A stretch of 64,000 nucleotides of DNA from Saxidomus purpurata (Eukaryota; Mollusca; Bivalvia; Venerida; Veneridae), in contig JAFMSR010000013.1 in the NCBI GenBank assembly GCA_022818135.1, positions 31,085,274-31,149,273 on the forward strand, in the 5' to 3' direction. The notes under the pieces are model-generated. The model ran no database searches. It was not told the origin of the DNA and worked only from the letters and a program-made list of their open reading frames with translations. This document shows, one piece after another, positions 12,206 to 26,500 of this stretch (positions are counted from its first letter, which is position 1; each line of letters opens with the position of its first letter). Both the position numbers and the translations under genes were made by a program.

Positions 12206-13130
12206 TCAAAGTGAAAGACTTAGTCATCTTTTTTTTTAACTTTGAAACTGATACGGTTCCTGAAAATTGGCAATATGTGAAAGCCGTATGCGGCGTTGGT
12301 CGTCGAAAAGGGGAATTTAATTATTCACTTGTGTTTGACAAAATAATCGATTTCACATGAGCACTGTTTTCATATTGGCGTTACATGTCCCAAACGCACT
12401 CTAAAGCTTACAAAGGTTTATTAAATGCAAGGGATTATGACATTGACATTTGAACTAGGAAGCTGACGTTTGTTTTTATACATGTTTTAATCATACTACC
12501 AACTGTATGAAGTATTTAAAAACTAATCAAATTTTGACTAAACTGTGCACAGGACAAAATAAAACCAAAGAACATATGTGCCATTAAACCGAGGGACAAA
12601 AGAACTAACCGACACCAATCTGCTACGGCAGTGGCATCCTTATAGGGCTCAGCCCCTATGCGAATTCAACAATAAAAACATATAGGCAATAGACATGAAC
12701 CTAGTAGATGACCAACAGATGGATGAATGTACAATACGATTTATATTATATGCAATTTTGTGTGAAGTTTTCATGCAATTCCTGTAAAACAACTCAAGCA
12801 CTAAACTTAAAGGAGATCAACAATTATTCGTTTATCTTATTTTTATTTTTTATGAATTTCATAAACTGACATACAAGTTATAAAAACACAGTGGTTGTAT
12901 GAAATTATGTAAAATAAAAATAAAATATTAACAATTATCACAGATGTTTTAACAAATAAAAAATATGTACTTGTATCAATAAAACTTATAGTATGATATT
13001 AAGAAAACATTGTTATTAATTAAAAGATGATCCAAGTCCAGTGCTTATGAAATATTTTCTCAAAATGTGACACTTGAAATCCGCTTCTAATTTTAAACAT
13101 CTTAATCACCTGAGTAGCACTGAAAATATT
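12206..13130. other. no gene seen
   Basis: Very AT-rich, with no supported feature. Confidence 0.35.
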
Positions 13131-13139
13131 AAAATACAT

Positions 13140-13660
13140 TTTCATGAAGATTGAATGCAAATAGATATGGCCTCCATTGCGTCCGAAGGCTTTTCATTTT
13201 ATTTTCCATGGTGACCTATATGCCAAAAATCAAGACAAACATTCTGACCAATTTCCATGCAAATAGGGTATCAAATGTGGCATCTAGTGTTAACAAGATT
13301 TTCCTTTAATTTAACCTTGTGACCTAGTTTTTGACCTCATGTGACCCTGTGACAAACCTGGCCCTGAGATCACCAAGACAATCATTCTGACCAAGTTTAA
13401 AGATGATTGGGGGTCAACTGTGGCCCTTATAGTGTTAACATAATTTTCCTTTGATTTGCCATGATAACCTAGTTTTTGACCCGATACATTTTGTTGAAAT
13501 ACTTATATTCAAACTCCACCTAGCTTTCAACAAGACAATAATTCAATTCTGACAAAGTTCACGAAAACCAAATAAAAAATGCAGCCTCTATTGCATACAC
13601 AAAGTTTTTCTAGCATTTGACCTGATAACCTAGTTTTAGTTTAGTTTATATTTATTTCTT
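13140..13660 (+). repeat. degenerate tandem repeat, 'gacctagtttttgacc' family
   Basis: The phrase (g/t)gacctagtttttgacc and its variants recur near 13207, 13320, 13463 and 13625, about 145-160 bp apart, each preceded by a 'caagacaatcattctgacca' type phrase. Three to four units of a known kind of bivalve repeat; its ends are not clear. Confidence 0.6.
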
Positions 13661-14418
13661 TTATGGCTTAACTTCTCGGAAAAAACTCCTTTTTTAACAA
13701 GCATGTATACAAAAGAACCATCACAAACTACTGTGCTCAAAATGTTACATAAATGCTTCACTTAAATGTCTGATATAATTATACTATATATCTTCATTTA
13801 CAACAATTACATGTTCACAAAAACACGTAAAACATACATTAAAACTATAAAATCAGAAAACTATATACGTTTTTCACTTTCCTCGTACTTTTCAAATGTT
13901 TTTTTCTGTGAGTATTCCATCTTTTTTCAATGAAATTGTAACATACATAATATGGTGTTATATAATTACAGTTCAACACGAAACTATGGATTCTTATACC
14001 GGTACCAATATATCCTCCTACATGAACAAACTCAGTGTAGAGAAAGTACAAAACACATGTATAGATATTAAGTATCATATTTTATATCCGTGCGTATATT
14101 TTTCATATTTTTATATATTTCTTTCAATAAATACAGGTACGAGTTTTCTGTATACCCTTTAACTTATGATAAACATCTGATGTAGTCACTGTGGCTACAT
14201 TTCTGGAAGAACTGACACATACATGTTTTCAGACTGGAAACCCAAACACAACTCCTCAGCAAGAGGCTGGTACTAAAATGAATCCAGGCACAGTGTACAT
14301 GTTTAATCACCAACATGTAACTTTCTAAACTCTAAATCCGGAAAAACAGCATTGGTTTCGCCTCATATTATGGAAAATGTTACCACACAGATGACTGGTT
14401 AAATGAAAATGGCGATCA
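13661..14418. other. probable 3' flank of the coiled-coil gene
   Basis: No open frame with family signal. It may hold the 3' UTR of the minus-strand gene. Confidence 0.3.
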
Positions 14419-14512
14419 TCACGTGACATGTGGAACAACAATGACTGGTCCTCGTCCTGTTTTGAATTTCGGACTGGCTGCATCAGCTATTAGTATACCG
14501 GAAGTCGATCTT
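14419..14512 (-). CDS. coiled-coil gene, terminal exon 22 (stop codon)
   Basis: Acceptor tcgttgtag/AAG matches phase 2 and opens a frame of 31 codons ending TGA. It encodes RSTSGILIADAASPKFKTGR and then GPVIVVPHVT. It was found by scanning downstream of exon 21 for a phase-compatible exon with a stop, 3.3 kb away, so it is less certain than internal exons. No confident poly(A) signal was identified; a minus-strand AATAAA lies near 13652. Confidence 0.65.
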
Positions 14513-17500
14513 CTACAACGAACATTGAAAACAAATTAAAAGGGTACTCCTATGTAAAACCAATTCTTAATCCGTCGTTCACAAGGCCCGATTTGAGCAT
14601 TTATTATGTAAAACAATTCATTAAAGGTATGACGGAGATGATTTATGCATTAATTCTGTATATCAGTCTTGACTATTATACTTCCTGTTGAAAAAGTAAC
14701 AGTTTAAATTTGTAATTTTATACCACACTTTCAATCTTGGTCGTGATTTTTATGACCCAGTTCTAATAAAGTGAATGGTTCACTAGGTATATAATGAAGA
14801 TTTTTTCTCTTAGCAACTATTTGAATATAGCACCTAGCTGTCTTTTAAGGTGACGCTTTTCTTCCCAGTTAAATCTATTTGGATGAAACTCAGTAAAGCG
14901 CATCTGAATTCTAGTCTAATACATCAGATACATATAACTACATAATTTGAGACCATTCACTGCTATATGTAAAAAGAATGCAATTTCTGTTTTCAGTTAC
15001 AGAAAGAAATATATATATATCACTTTTTTATGAAAATCACTCTACAATGTATTACGAGCATGAATAATATTAAAAAACGCGTTTTTCTCAAGTAAGCCTT
15101 ATGCGAAAACTAGAAATGAATCGATGAAACTTACGATCATTATGATAATTGTACAAAATAGTATGAATATGTTATGTTCAATTGTGAATAAAGACTAACT
15201 GTGAATAAAGACTAATTGTGAATAAAGACTAAGTTAATGATTTTACTTTTAATGTTAATGAAATAAAGCTGAAATTCGATAACATTTTTCGTTACACATA
15301 ATAAAAGGAAACAGTTCACCATATGATTATCCACTTGAAAATGTTGAAGTAAATATATGTTAACTAAATATAAATAATCTTACTTTACAATCAACTCAAT
15401 GTCGTAAAACACTTTAAACTTTTTATGTATTGTAATCATTACAAACTATGGAAGCAGTTTAGTACTGTCGTTTTATCAACACTAAAACCTGACACAGATA
15501 TTAATTGTCTTGTATAGAAAATGAAAAGGTAAGAAACAGAACTATGAATGATTCAACGTTGGATTTTTTGGAGAAAAGTCATCAAATTTCAGCTGAATTT
15601 TCACAACATACAAAGTAATGTACAAATGACAAAGATGCGTTTCACTGTATTTAAAAGCAATAAGATCATGAACATTGTTAAAGGTGACAGCGAATTAGAA
15701 ATGTGAACAAAAGCACTAAAATGTACAAGGTAAAGTCAAGCAAAATGTAAGTGACGATTAACGCTGAACATGAGAATAAAATAACATTTAATGGATTAAT
15801 TTATACTAAAATGTACGAAATTATCTTTCTTTTTTCTGAATACATTTTCAGTTAATCAAAACTGTCTAAGTATGGCGCTTTGGTGCACACCGAGTCAACA
15901 TTTTAACCAAACCTGCATGATTTACAAAGGGTTTAAAGATTTTAATATAAAACATTCTCTGCATCCCTCTTATTTACATATGGAGTATAGTGTTTAAAAG
16001 GTATTCCATTATGAGACCTGGTAGCGTGACCTGAGTTTGAACTTGGAAAAAAATCATTTAAACAATAAATGAGGACAAATTTTGTAATTTGGGGGTATGG
16101 ATGTGGCTTCTTAGCAGCCATGTTCTCCAGAATTTTCCTTGATTTGACAGCATGACATAAGTTTCAGAATTTCTTTTAAGATTATTAAGACACACATTCT
16201 GATCTATAATATGCTGACTGCGCTCTTAATGTGACCTTAAAGTGTTCACAATTGAACATGGAAGACAACAGGCAGCAGCTGCAGAGAAATTGACATTAGA
16301 TGATAACAATAGCCAACCTTGAGTTCCTAATGCTCAGTTGATCTTACAAATCAAAAATTAGATAAAATAGTTAAAGGACGAACTGCAAGGCAGAGCAGTG
16401 CTTGAAAAGCTATGTATGATTAGAGGTTGAAATAGAAACTACGAACATGCTCAGTGCAGAAAATCTGACTAAAATTAGTGATTTATAAGAAAAATTCTGT
16501 CTTAGAACTACATCTTACCACGTGACTTTAGTCACCGTTTGTTGATTTCCTAGTCTAAAATAATGATAAATAATTACATATGGTGTGAATTTTTCGCTTA
16601 TATTAATTTGAATAGTTTTCAAATCACCTTTTGCACAAAGACTGTTTTATTCGATCTACAGAAAATTAAATTGCAAAACACACGATTGAATGTCTATATA
16701 ATAAATATGACAGGCAATGATTTCTGTCAGAATGAAGGTTTTGACTTATTAAAATGATTGTTCTAAGTCTTCAAGCTATTAGTAAATGTTTCACTGATGC
16801 TCTAATGTTGATGTTTGAACAAAATGCCTATGATGAACGGAATAGCCTTAGCAATGATTCAATTTAAATCTAGGAAAAAGTCATACAAATCCAATAAGTT
16901 TATCAACAAATTTAATGACCATGTGCTTATAAAAGTTTCTTGAACAAAATATCATGGTCAGAACGAAATCATGCTCAAGTAACATGAAGTAAATTACAGA
17001 ATTAATATACTTATTTACAAAATCCGATTTAATATAAAGATACATAAACCAAAGAACAGACCTTCTGATTAATGTTACGGAACCCGACTTTGTAAAAATT
17101 GAAACTGCATATTTTAGAGTCCCAGGAACACAATTACACGCAGCTCTAATTTTACCAAGAAAGATGTCTTACTGGTGGAAATGAACTTTATTTGTACATA
17201 AAACGTTCGCAACTGCTTTTTTAATTGATGAATACATCTTAGAAATATAGTGCAGTATGTTTTTCAATGATAATGAAATAAATTAGAAAGGCTTTCTGGA
17301 AACTCTTTTTCGTGAAGAAACAGCTTGAATATGAAAGGAAGGTATGTGTCAACATTGTTTAAGATTGAACAGAACATGATTCTAATATTATCCTATCGGT
17401 GAATTAATTTGTCTTTATCAGTAAATTCAAAGTGATCCTGGCACTTAAAGCATCATTTCATGCTGAGCATGAGATTGTGCTCAAGAAACTTTTATAAGCA

Positions 17501-20500
17501 CGGGGCAAGATAAAACAAATCATCTGTAAAACAGCAACAAGAAGCTGGTCCGAGTCGGGTAGCATAAACTTTATCGAAAATTCTTGTAGTCTTACAAATG
17601 GAAATACTTTTATGAGCCTATCTGAAACCATATGGGATAGCAATTGATTATCATACAATCCAAACTTTAAACATAAAAATGAAAATGACTGTGTGTGTAT
17701 ACATGGTATCATTTGGTATGTCATCATAATATTCTATAAAAAACACAACAAACTCATCCTTATACATGTATATGGTCTTCAGGAAAAGAATCCCTGACAC
17801 CAAATTAAAGTGTTTTTATAAATGGAGGTAAAATGACTTTAAAAGATTATACCTGGCAGGTCTTTCAGGAAGTGGTACCACATCAGCTGGAATATCTTCT
17901 TTATCATGTTCAGACATAATCTGGTTTTCTGCAATAACAATTTAAAAGTTTTGTAGAAAAGAACTTGTTTCAATATAAATGGGGTTTAAACTGAGGTCTG
18001 CTGAGCCAAAGACAATGCCTCGACTTTTTGCAGTGATAAATAATCAATTTGTTCTATTAGTAGAAAACAACAGTACACTTATTAAATGTCACCTGGGTTA
18101 ATAGGAATCAAAGAACTAACTGCATCAGTGAGGGAAATCACTTGATATGAGTGGCGGCTTGGACGTTGGTAACAGCAATTCGGGCGTAAAAGAGCCGTAA
18201 AATTAGGTATTATTTCAAAACTAATTTCTGTCTTCGTAATATAGCCCATTCTTTGATCATTAGATAGTCCTTTATGGAATAGTTTTAAAAAAATTATGGA
18301 TTTTTAGAACACTTTACACTGCATTTTACTAACTAATCTCCTAGTGATGTTATCTAACGACGATAACATTATTTATTTACCAAAAAATATCTGAAGACCA
18401 TTCTGAATACCACAGAAGTAATTCGTACACTTGATACTAGCCTCCAGTGTTTTCATTTTCCAGTTTGACCGTAAATGATTATTTCATAGAGTTTTGTCTA
18501 AGAGGGGATGTTATTCACGCACGGATAATATCATGATGATGAACATACATGTACACGTGTCTTTTAATCTAATTTAATTAATCTGAAACTGAAATTATAG
18601 TATCACTGGTGTCTTAAAGTGATTTAAGAGATATAAAAATAAACCGTTTAAGAATCAACTTCATAAATAATATCACTTAAATGTGGATGCATGTATAAGA
18701 ATATCGGGGATTTTTTTTTTTTTTAATTTTTTTTTTTTTTTTTGTTTTGGTTCTTTTTTTTTAAAATACAAATATCTAGAGGCTGTTATACAGTGTATTT
18801 CGTTGTGATGTTAATTCCGGATAAGCTAACAAATGAAATCCACAAAAATAATTGCCCAAAGACTCACTGCTTTCAAAGTAATGTAATATATATCTACATT
18901 TGAATGACCAATTCACTGGTTAACTCAATGGCAGTTCTCGAAGTAAAATCTGTAACAGTTATTTGTTTCAGTCAACCTACCATCTGCAGAGAAAATGGCA
19001 GTCCCACGTCCACTAGGGGCTGATACTGTGTATGATATATAGTCCTTCTCTTGTGGAGCACCGGGTGTGGCATTTGGATTTATTGGCCTAGCATACTTCG
19101 GAATGTCTGGCTGTAATAAAAGGAAAAGAATATACACTGTAATTATATCAGAAAATGTGCCAAACATGTGTCTCAGACTTGAAACTGACTTTATAAGAAA
19201 GAATTATGTGCAGTTTCAACATACATGTAAAATATGACATATGTATCTGTTTTAAAAACATCTCCGATTCAGAAAAGCCCTTACCAGTGGTCTTTTGCTA
19301 GGACTAGCATGTTTTGATGAAGGGTGTATCCCCATGGGTGTGTCAGCCTGAAAAATAAAGCAACATTTAACACTTTTATCATTTTCATTCATATATATAT
19401 CATGCCTTAATACGCAATGATTTTATACCACTTGCAGTAGGCCAAACTGCTACATGTATGTACAGTAGGCCTATCTTACAGTTTTGTACATGATCAGAAA
19501 TTACTGTATTTAATCTTCTAGCTGCATATTGTACACTTACTGCATAACTGACAGCTGCATGATGCAAATTAGCGGCTTGTCTCTGTAACTGTTGACGAAT
19601 ATAACTTTCATCTTTCAGAGCATGCAGACTGAAACAGATAAAAATCAAGATAATAAATCAGACTTTCATTTTACACTTATGATATAGAAATACACTGCTT
19701 CATGTGACATCATTCATACAATGCTCAATCTATCTACTGAAACAAGGCCTAAACTCTTGTTGTATTGTCTCTTAACGGTAGTTTTAAAGCAAAAACTAAT
19801 ATAAAAATTATAAAGAACTAACATACTTTCCATATCTCGAAAAAGAAGTCTTTAGTTTAGTGTTTACTACTCTCATATATCTTTTAAGTATTACATTGAA
19901 TTCATATACATGTGATATGGTAGTAAATTAGTAATACCTGATAAAACACAGGAGTAAGCTACACATTAACCTACATATTTTTAGTTTTTATTACACAGTA
20001 CATTGTATTTTGAAAGTGGATGAAACTATACCTTTGTTGCAGAATTGCAAACTTCTTTTCCCAAGTTCTATGAATTCGCTCAATTTCACGTTTGAGTCTG
20101 AAAGAAATTCACAACTTTTATCATAACCATCTACACAACTTATCAATAATTTATTTATAACACAAGTTTTCAACACAATATATTAATAACGTGTTATGTC
20201 TGAAGACAGAATGTACACTAAACAATGCAGGTCATAACAATGTTAAAGAAATGTAAGCCTGTTCCAAGCTGAAGCCAATTTAAATAGTTCAAATATGTAT
20301 TGGCAGTCAGTATATCAAATTCTTCGTGGCCAGCATTAACATTTATTACTCACAAAACATTAGTTGACATGGTAGCTGCTTACCAGATCTGAATGTTTCG
20401 TTAGGCTATAAACAAAATGTGACTTACGTGACGATATGTTTTGTTTGTAAAACAGGAATTAAGAACAATTTACGAGCACAGTGACTTTGAATTAGGCAAT

Positions 20501-23500
20501 AATGCAATACTGTTGTTGGAAATGTAAGTAATTTTATCAGTATGTTTAAGGATGATACAAATCTGGACCTCACCTTGCTACCTCATCTCTCAACATCTGT
20601 TCACTTTTCCGCAGTCTATTCATGTCTGTGTCACCTTTCAGGGCCTCGGCAAGTTTAGCCCTTTCCTGTGAGAAATAGAATTATGTAGTTATACAGACTT
20701 GCACTGAAAATGGCCAATGTTATATTGCTAGGTGTGCGTGTTGTTTCATGAAAACAGATAAAACACATATCACATATGTAAGGATTTGACCTTCACGCAA
20801 AAAATCAGTATTATTTATTCATTTTAATGCATTGATAACTATTTATACTGAACACATAGTCTTCACTTAAAACCATTTATAATTCATAAAAATATCGCAA
20901 ACCAAATTTCAAAACATATTATTATGGTGTCATTCAAACATCATCACTAGTCTGAAAGCAACTGAATAACGCTCAATTACATTCTGTATTACAAATTTAA
21001 TAGAGAACAATATTTGCATAATAAAATTTCCGATTTGTAAAAGAGAATCTCCAATAATATCATAATAATGCTTTAGAATAAACAGTTTTTAATCACGACC
21101 TGCCTATACTTTTGACATATTTAAAAGATGTGTGTGACAAGAACAAAAACATGACTGTACAACTGTGAAATTACAACATGTCATCAAAAGTAAATGAGAA
21201 TTTTCTGTAACTCCTCGGTCATTCAAAGCTAAAATTTACACTTGATTGTATAGATTTGGTGCCAATGAATGTTCATATCAAGAGACAACTACTGCTAATA
21301 ACTTTCTTTAATGTACCTCATAAACAGATTCAGTGCACATTACATGTATATCTGAATTGCATTTAAAGATAAATTGAGTGCTAACAATATATTCATTCAA
21401 TACACACAATAGCCTTTAACCTTTAGTCCAGGAGAAAACAGTTCTGCATGAAAGATTAGAAAAAGGTAAATGCTTAAAAAAACGCATTCTCCCCACCATC
21501 ACCGAATAATATGTATAGATATATACATGCACGCCCAACAATCAGATACATAATTTCAGAATAATATCAAAAGTAATGTCTCGCTTCAAACGTTATCAAC
21601 ACTTTCAATAGTTACGTGGCATTTAAAAACTTGAATTCAGGTCATGGAAACTGTCTGCATGCAAGTATTTTTTTTCTAAACCAGTGTTTTGGACTGCTTG
21701 TAACATAACACTGGAGGTTTTATCACTCAAACCAAATGGATTTCTGAACCGAAATAGTCTGTGTTTTATTATATGAAATGCGATTACTATAACTTCTGTT
21801 TGGTGATGATTTACGGTCTGAACAATGAATTAAAATGAACATGACAAGCTAATTGAATGATTTTTATGTACTAGATCAAGGTCCATGATTTTCCATTATA
21901 TCTGATTCAATGAGGATGGGGCTATGATATTTCAAAATACTCTCAATGACTCCAAAAGGATTGCTATGTTAAACATCTTTTGGACACTTTGAGCAAACAA
22001 AATCTTCTAATATATTCACATCTTTTTTCTACTTCAATTTCATTAAATCTTCTCGTTGTTGTAGTGATTTTTATAGTTTTAAACTACCATGAGTGAAGCG
22101 AGACATATCATATGGGATAAATGTAGATAAGAAAAACATTTCAAATCAGGATTGTGGTTACAAATATGACAACTTGAAAAAATCTTAGGGCTTCAGTCAT
22201 ACGTCTTGTCCATTGTTTTGCATTTCATCTGCTTCAAGCATGGTATCGACTTCCTCTTCAAATTCCTTTACCAACAGACAAAAGATTGTGCAACTTTAAG
22301 AATACCTAGCAACTTGTGCAATTGTCACTTAATGTCAGATTACAAGTGTGATATTCCAGTCATAGATAACCTTCTGCATGTCAAAAGTATATAAGTGAAA
22401 TGCTTTTTTCAGTGGAAGCTCAAACCTCTTCTAGATGTCCTTGAAATTCCTAATACGTGAAATTTAATGAATTAATAAGAATTAACTTATGACAAATAAG
22501 GAGACATTAACCATCTCTTGTCCTTGCATTACCTAGCAGCTATATTATCTGACATAATAAATTGATAATTGAATTAATACCAGACAAAAATTAGAAGAAT
22601 TTTGAGAAAATGTTTCTCACTGGCACAGCAATAAATATATAATATAATAGAAATATCAAGTTTGGAACAATTTTCACATCACTGTTTATGTGTCTACATT
22701 TGGTGGATATCAATTTCTTTACAACTTAACAGTCATTACACTCTGTTAGCATACAGAAATAAAATAAATTAATGGTACAATGCGGCATAAGAATAATACA
22801 TATGACACAATGTATACATTTGTAAAATTGTGATTTACAGAACTTTCATAATTTCTTAACTACTGACAGTGTATCCTTTAAATCCAATTTTTCTCATCAA
22901 TTAGGTATGCAGTGTCATTTTGGACACTTATTTCTAACCAACGATTCGTTTTCTTTGAAATTCTATTTTTATACTGTGTGTGATTAATGAAATAGGATCA
23001 CATAATTACCCTGGCTAACTCTTCTTTCAGCTTCTTTTCTTGATCATACAAGTGTGCCATTTTGTCTTTTTCCGCCTGTTGTCTTGCTTTTAATTGGGCT
23101 TCTGCAGCCTCACTTGTCTGGAAATACATTTTTATTTTTAATTGAATAACTGACTTAAAACACCAAACTACAGTCTAGTATTATAGTTAAGTTCCTGTAA
23201 TAAAAACAGCCTTTGGACCAGTAAAAAGTGGTCTTATTATCAAAATGGTCTAACTATCGAGACCTCTTTACAATAAATAGGCCATTTGGATGGGAGATGA
23301 TCCGTCTTCATATCATGTGTGACATTAATATTGGGTACTTCATTGATAAAGTAATGACAACAAAAACTATCATAGAAAGTGATGAATGTCCCCCCCCACC
23401 CCTGGAACATCGAACTAATACAGTATATAAAATTCCTGTAACATTTGATAGAGCTGTTTTGAGTATTAAAAGTGACCCAAAATATGGATCATGCACAACA

Positions 23501-26500
23501 AGGCATGGTATTTATCACTTCTGCCAAACGTTAAATTGTGATCTGGTGTTTGGATATTAAAAGCGTGCAATATTTCATTATCTTGAGCCCCTGTGACCTT
23601 GCCTAGTGACCAGAAACATAGACTTTGTACAACTACATGTGGTAATCATTTCTGTGAAATATCATGACATTCAGACCAAGGGTTTTGGAGATTAGGTAGA
23701 CCACAAGATTTCGTCTACAGACGGACATATATACAAGCTGAATCCAGTATACCCCTTACACTTTGTGTGCGGGCATATAACAATGGTATATTCTGAATAT
23801 ATAACTTCACCTTAAATCATTATTCTGAAAACATTTTCAAAAACAAGAGGGCCATGATGGCCCTATATCGCTCACCTGACTACCACTGGCTATAATACAA
23901 GGGGTCAAGATTCTAACATAATTCGTAGAGGTCCACTACACGAACTTTTTCCTATATAAGCCTATGCAAAACCAAGTGACCCCCAGGGTGGGGTCAGTTT
24001 AACCCGGGGGTCATAATTTGAATAATCTTGCTAGAGGTCCACTGGCCAATGCTACATGCCAAATATCTAAGCTCTAGGCCTTGTGGTTTCAGAGAAGAAG
24101 ATTTTTTAAAGTTTTCCCTATATATAAGCCTATGTAAAACTAAGTGACCCCCATGCGGGTCAATTTTGACCCGGGGGTCATAATTTGAACAATCTTGCTA
24201 GAGGTCCACTGCCAATGTTACATGCCAAATATCTAAGCTCTAGGCCTTGTGGTTTCAGAGAAGAAGATTTTTAAAGTTTTTCCTTATTAGTATATGTAAA
24301 ACTAAGTGACTTCCCCTACAGGGTCAATTTTGACCCCAGGGTCATAATTTGAACAATCTTGGTAGACTTCCACTAGACAATGCTACATGCCAAATATCTA
24401 AGCTCTAAGCCTTGTGGTTTCAGAGGAGAACTATTTTATTGTTTTTCCTATATAAAGCCTATGCAAAACTAAGTGACCATCCCCGCGGGGTCAATTTTGA
24501 CCCTTGGGTCATAATTTGAACAATCTTGGTAGAGGTCCACTAGACAATGCTACATGCCAAATATCTAAGCTCTAGGCCTTGTGGTTTCAGAGAAGAAGAT
24601 TTTTAAAGTTTTTCCTATATAAAACCTATGCAAAACTAAGTGACCACCCGCGTGGGGTCAATTTTGACCCGAGGATCATAATTTGAACAATCTTGGTAGA
24701 GGTCCACTAGACAATGCTACATGCCAAATATCTAAGCTCTAGGCCTTGTGGTTTCAGAGAAGAAGATTTTCTAAGTTTTTCCTATTTGTTGCCATAGCAA
24801 CCATAGTTCTGCATGGAATGGAATTCTTTGAACAACTTTGATAGAGCTTCATGCAAGGAACATCCCTGCAAAGTCTCATCAACATTGGCCCAGTGGTTTC
24901 AGAGGAGATGTCGTTTGAAGGAAATGGTGGACGGACGGACGTATGACGTACGACGGACGGAATGCGATCCTAATAGCTCACTCTGGCACTTTGGGGCAGG
25001 TCTTACTGAACCAACGTCTTTAGATAAATTGATTTTACACCATGTCCAAGGCAAACTTTCAGCAGCTTCTGGTTGTTTTAGCTAAACAGATGTCCTACTT
25101 TTTTAAACAAGATACTATGAGGGTAATAAAGTTGGCATTCATCGCCATAAAACATACCGCAAAGTTATTTCAATCGTCTTCATTTAAAACTGGTTTATCA
25201 GCCAAATGGATTCCTTTCATTATTAAACATTTCATAGCAATAATTATTGTTATTACTCGTCTTGTGTTTTTCAAAAAACATGACGGACAGCAATTTCTTT
25301 CCATAAATAAATGACGGCACTGTGTTATCAACTGTCAATAATGAGAAAATCATACACAAGGATAGAAATGTACACGGTATGATAAAAAGGACAATAGTTT
25401 TCAGACAAATTTCATGATTTATTGTTTTTTGGTAATAGAAAGTCGTAATATTCATACTCGATATGAAAGTATACAATAAAAGGGCAACTGAACTTGATTG
25501 GAGAAATATTTCTTGCAGCTGATGTTGTAGAAACAACTCGCAAGCTCATTGTTCTCGTCAAATCATCTCCTTCCAAGATAAATTTCGAAAAACAAGTTTT
25601 ATGATACTGCTTACTGACATATGAGCTCATCATGAGGATTTTCTTGGAAAAGGTACTTACAGCTAGATGCGCTTGAGCAAGTTTCTCTTTCATCATCCGC
25701 TCCATTTCTTCCTTCTGTTTTGCTATCTAAGAAGTAAAGAATATAGAAATATTTCAATCTCATCATGCAAGTAAATGTTGTGACCTCATAAGTACACCAC
25801 AAACTTTGTGGAAGAGATTAAGTATAAAAAGTCATAATAAAAGTGTAAAACACTAACAAGATGGAGTTCTGAAGTTCGGTATCATTTGTTTCTAGTTTGA
25901 TCATCCTACATTTTCAAACAATCTAATTTTTCTCTTTCAGACAGCAAATAAAGTTGGTCAATAGATATTTGAATAAATGAGAAGTCATTCAAAAATATAC
26001 AAATGTCTGTACATAATAAACTGTTTATTGCAGAAGAAATAAATAAAGTTTCCAGACAAGAATATCAAATCATATTAACGCCAGATGTGGTAGTTAGTTG
26101 ATGCAATGGTGATAAAGGAAAATTTTGTGAGAAACCAACAACAGCTGTCCACAAAACAATATCATTTTTGCCTCTATCAGGATAGTTTGGTTAACAGTTC
26201 TGAGTAGTTATGATCTGTATTGTCAACCTGAGAAAATGGTGATGTTTTCATGTTGGTAATCTAAAGCTTATGTCTGAATTGGATGAAAACAAACAGTTTG
26301 AAAGCGAAACATCTTGTAATAATTGATCATTAACACTTCGAGACAACAAATGTTGTTGTACTGTGACATTTCTTCAGTTCAGTAGAGTTGTGTCACCATA
26401 TTCACTCCTTGTCCTTTTCATGTTTATGATTAGGTTTCAAGGCTAGGTTTAAGTGATCCTAATTGAACGCTGCATTTTTTTGTCAAACTTATGAATTTTA

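Noticed and set aside
13845..14162. Two overlapping 77- and 88-codon frames on opposite strands
   Set aside because: AT-rich composition (Phe, Ile, Tyr, Ser) on both strands is expected by chance; no family signal.
23228..23560. 110-codon open frame on the plus strand in an intron
   Set aside because: No recognised family, no splice or start context, overlapping repeat text downstream, and an opposite-strand frame of similar length.
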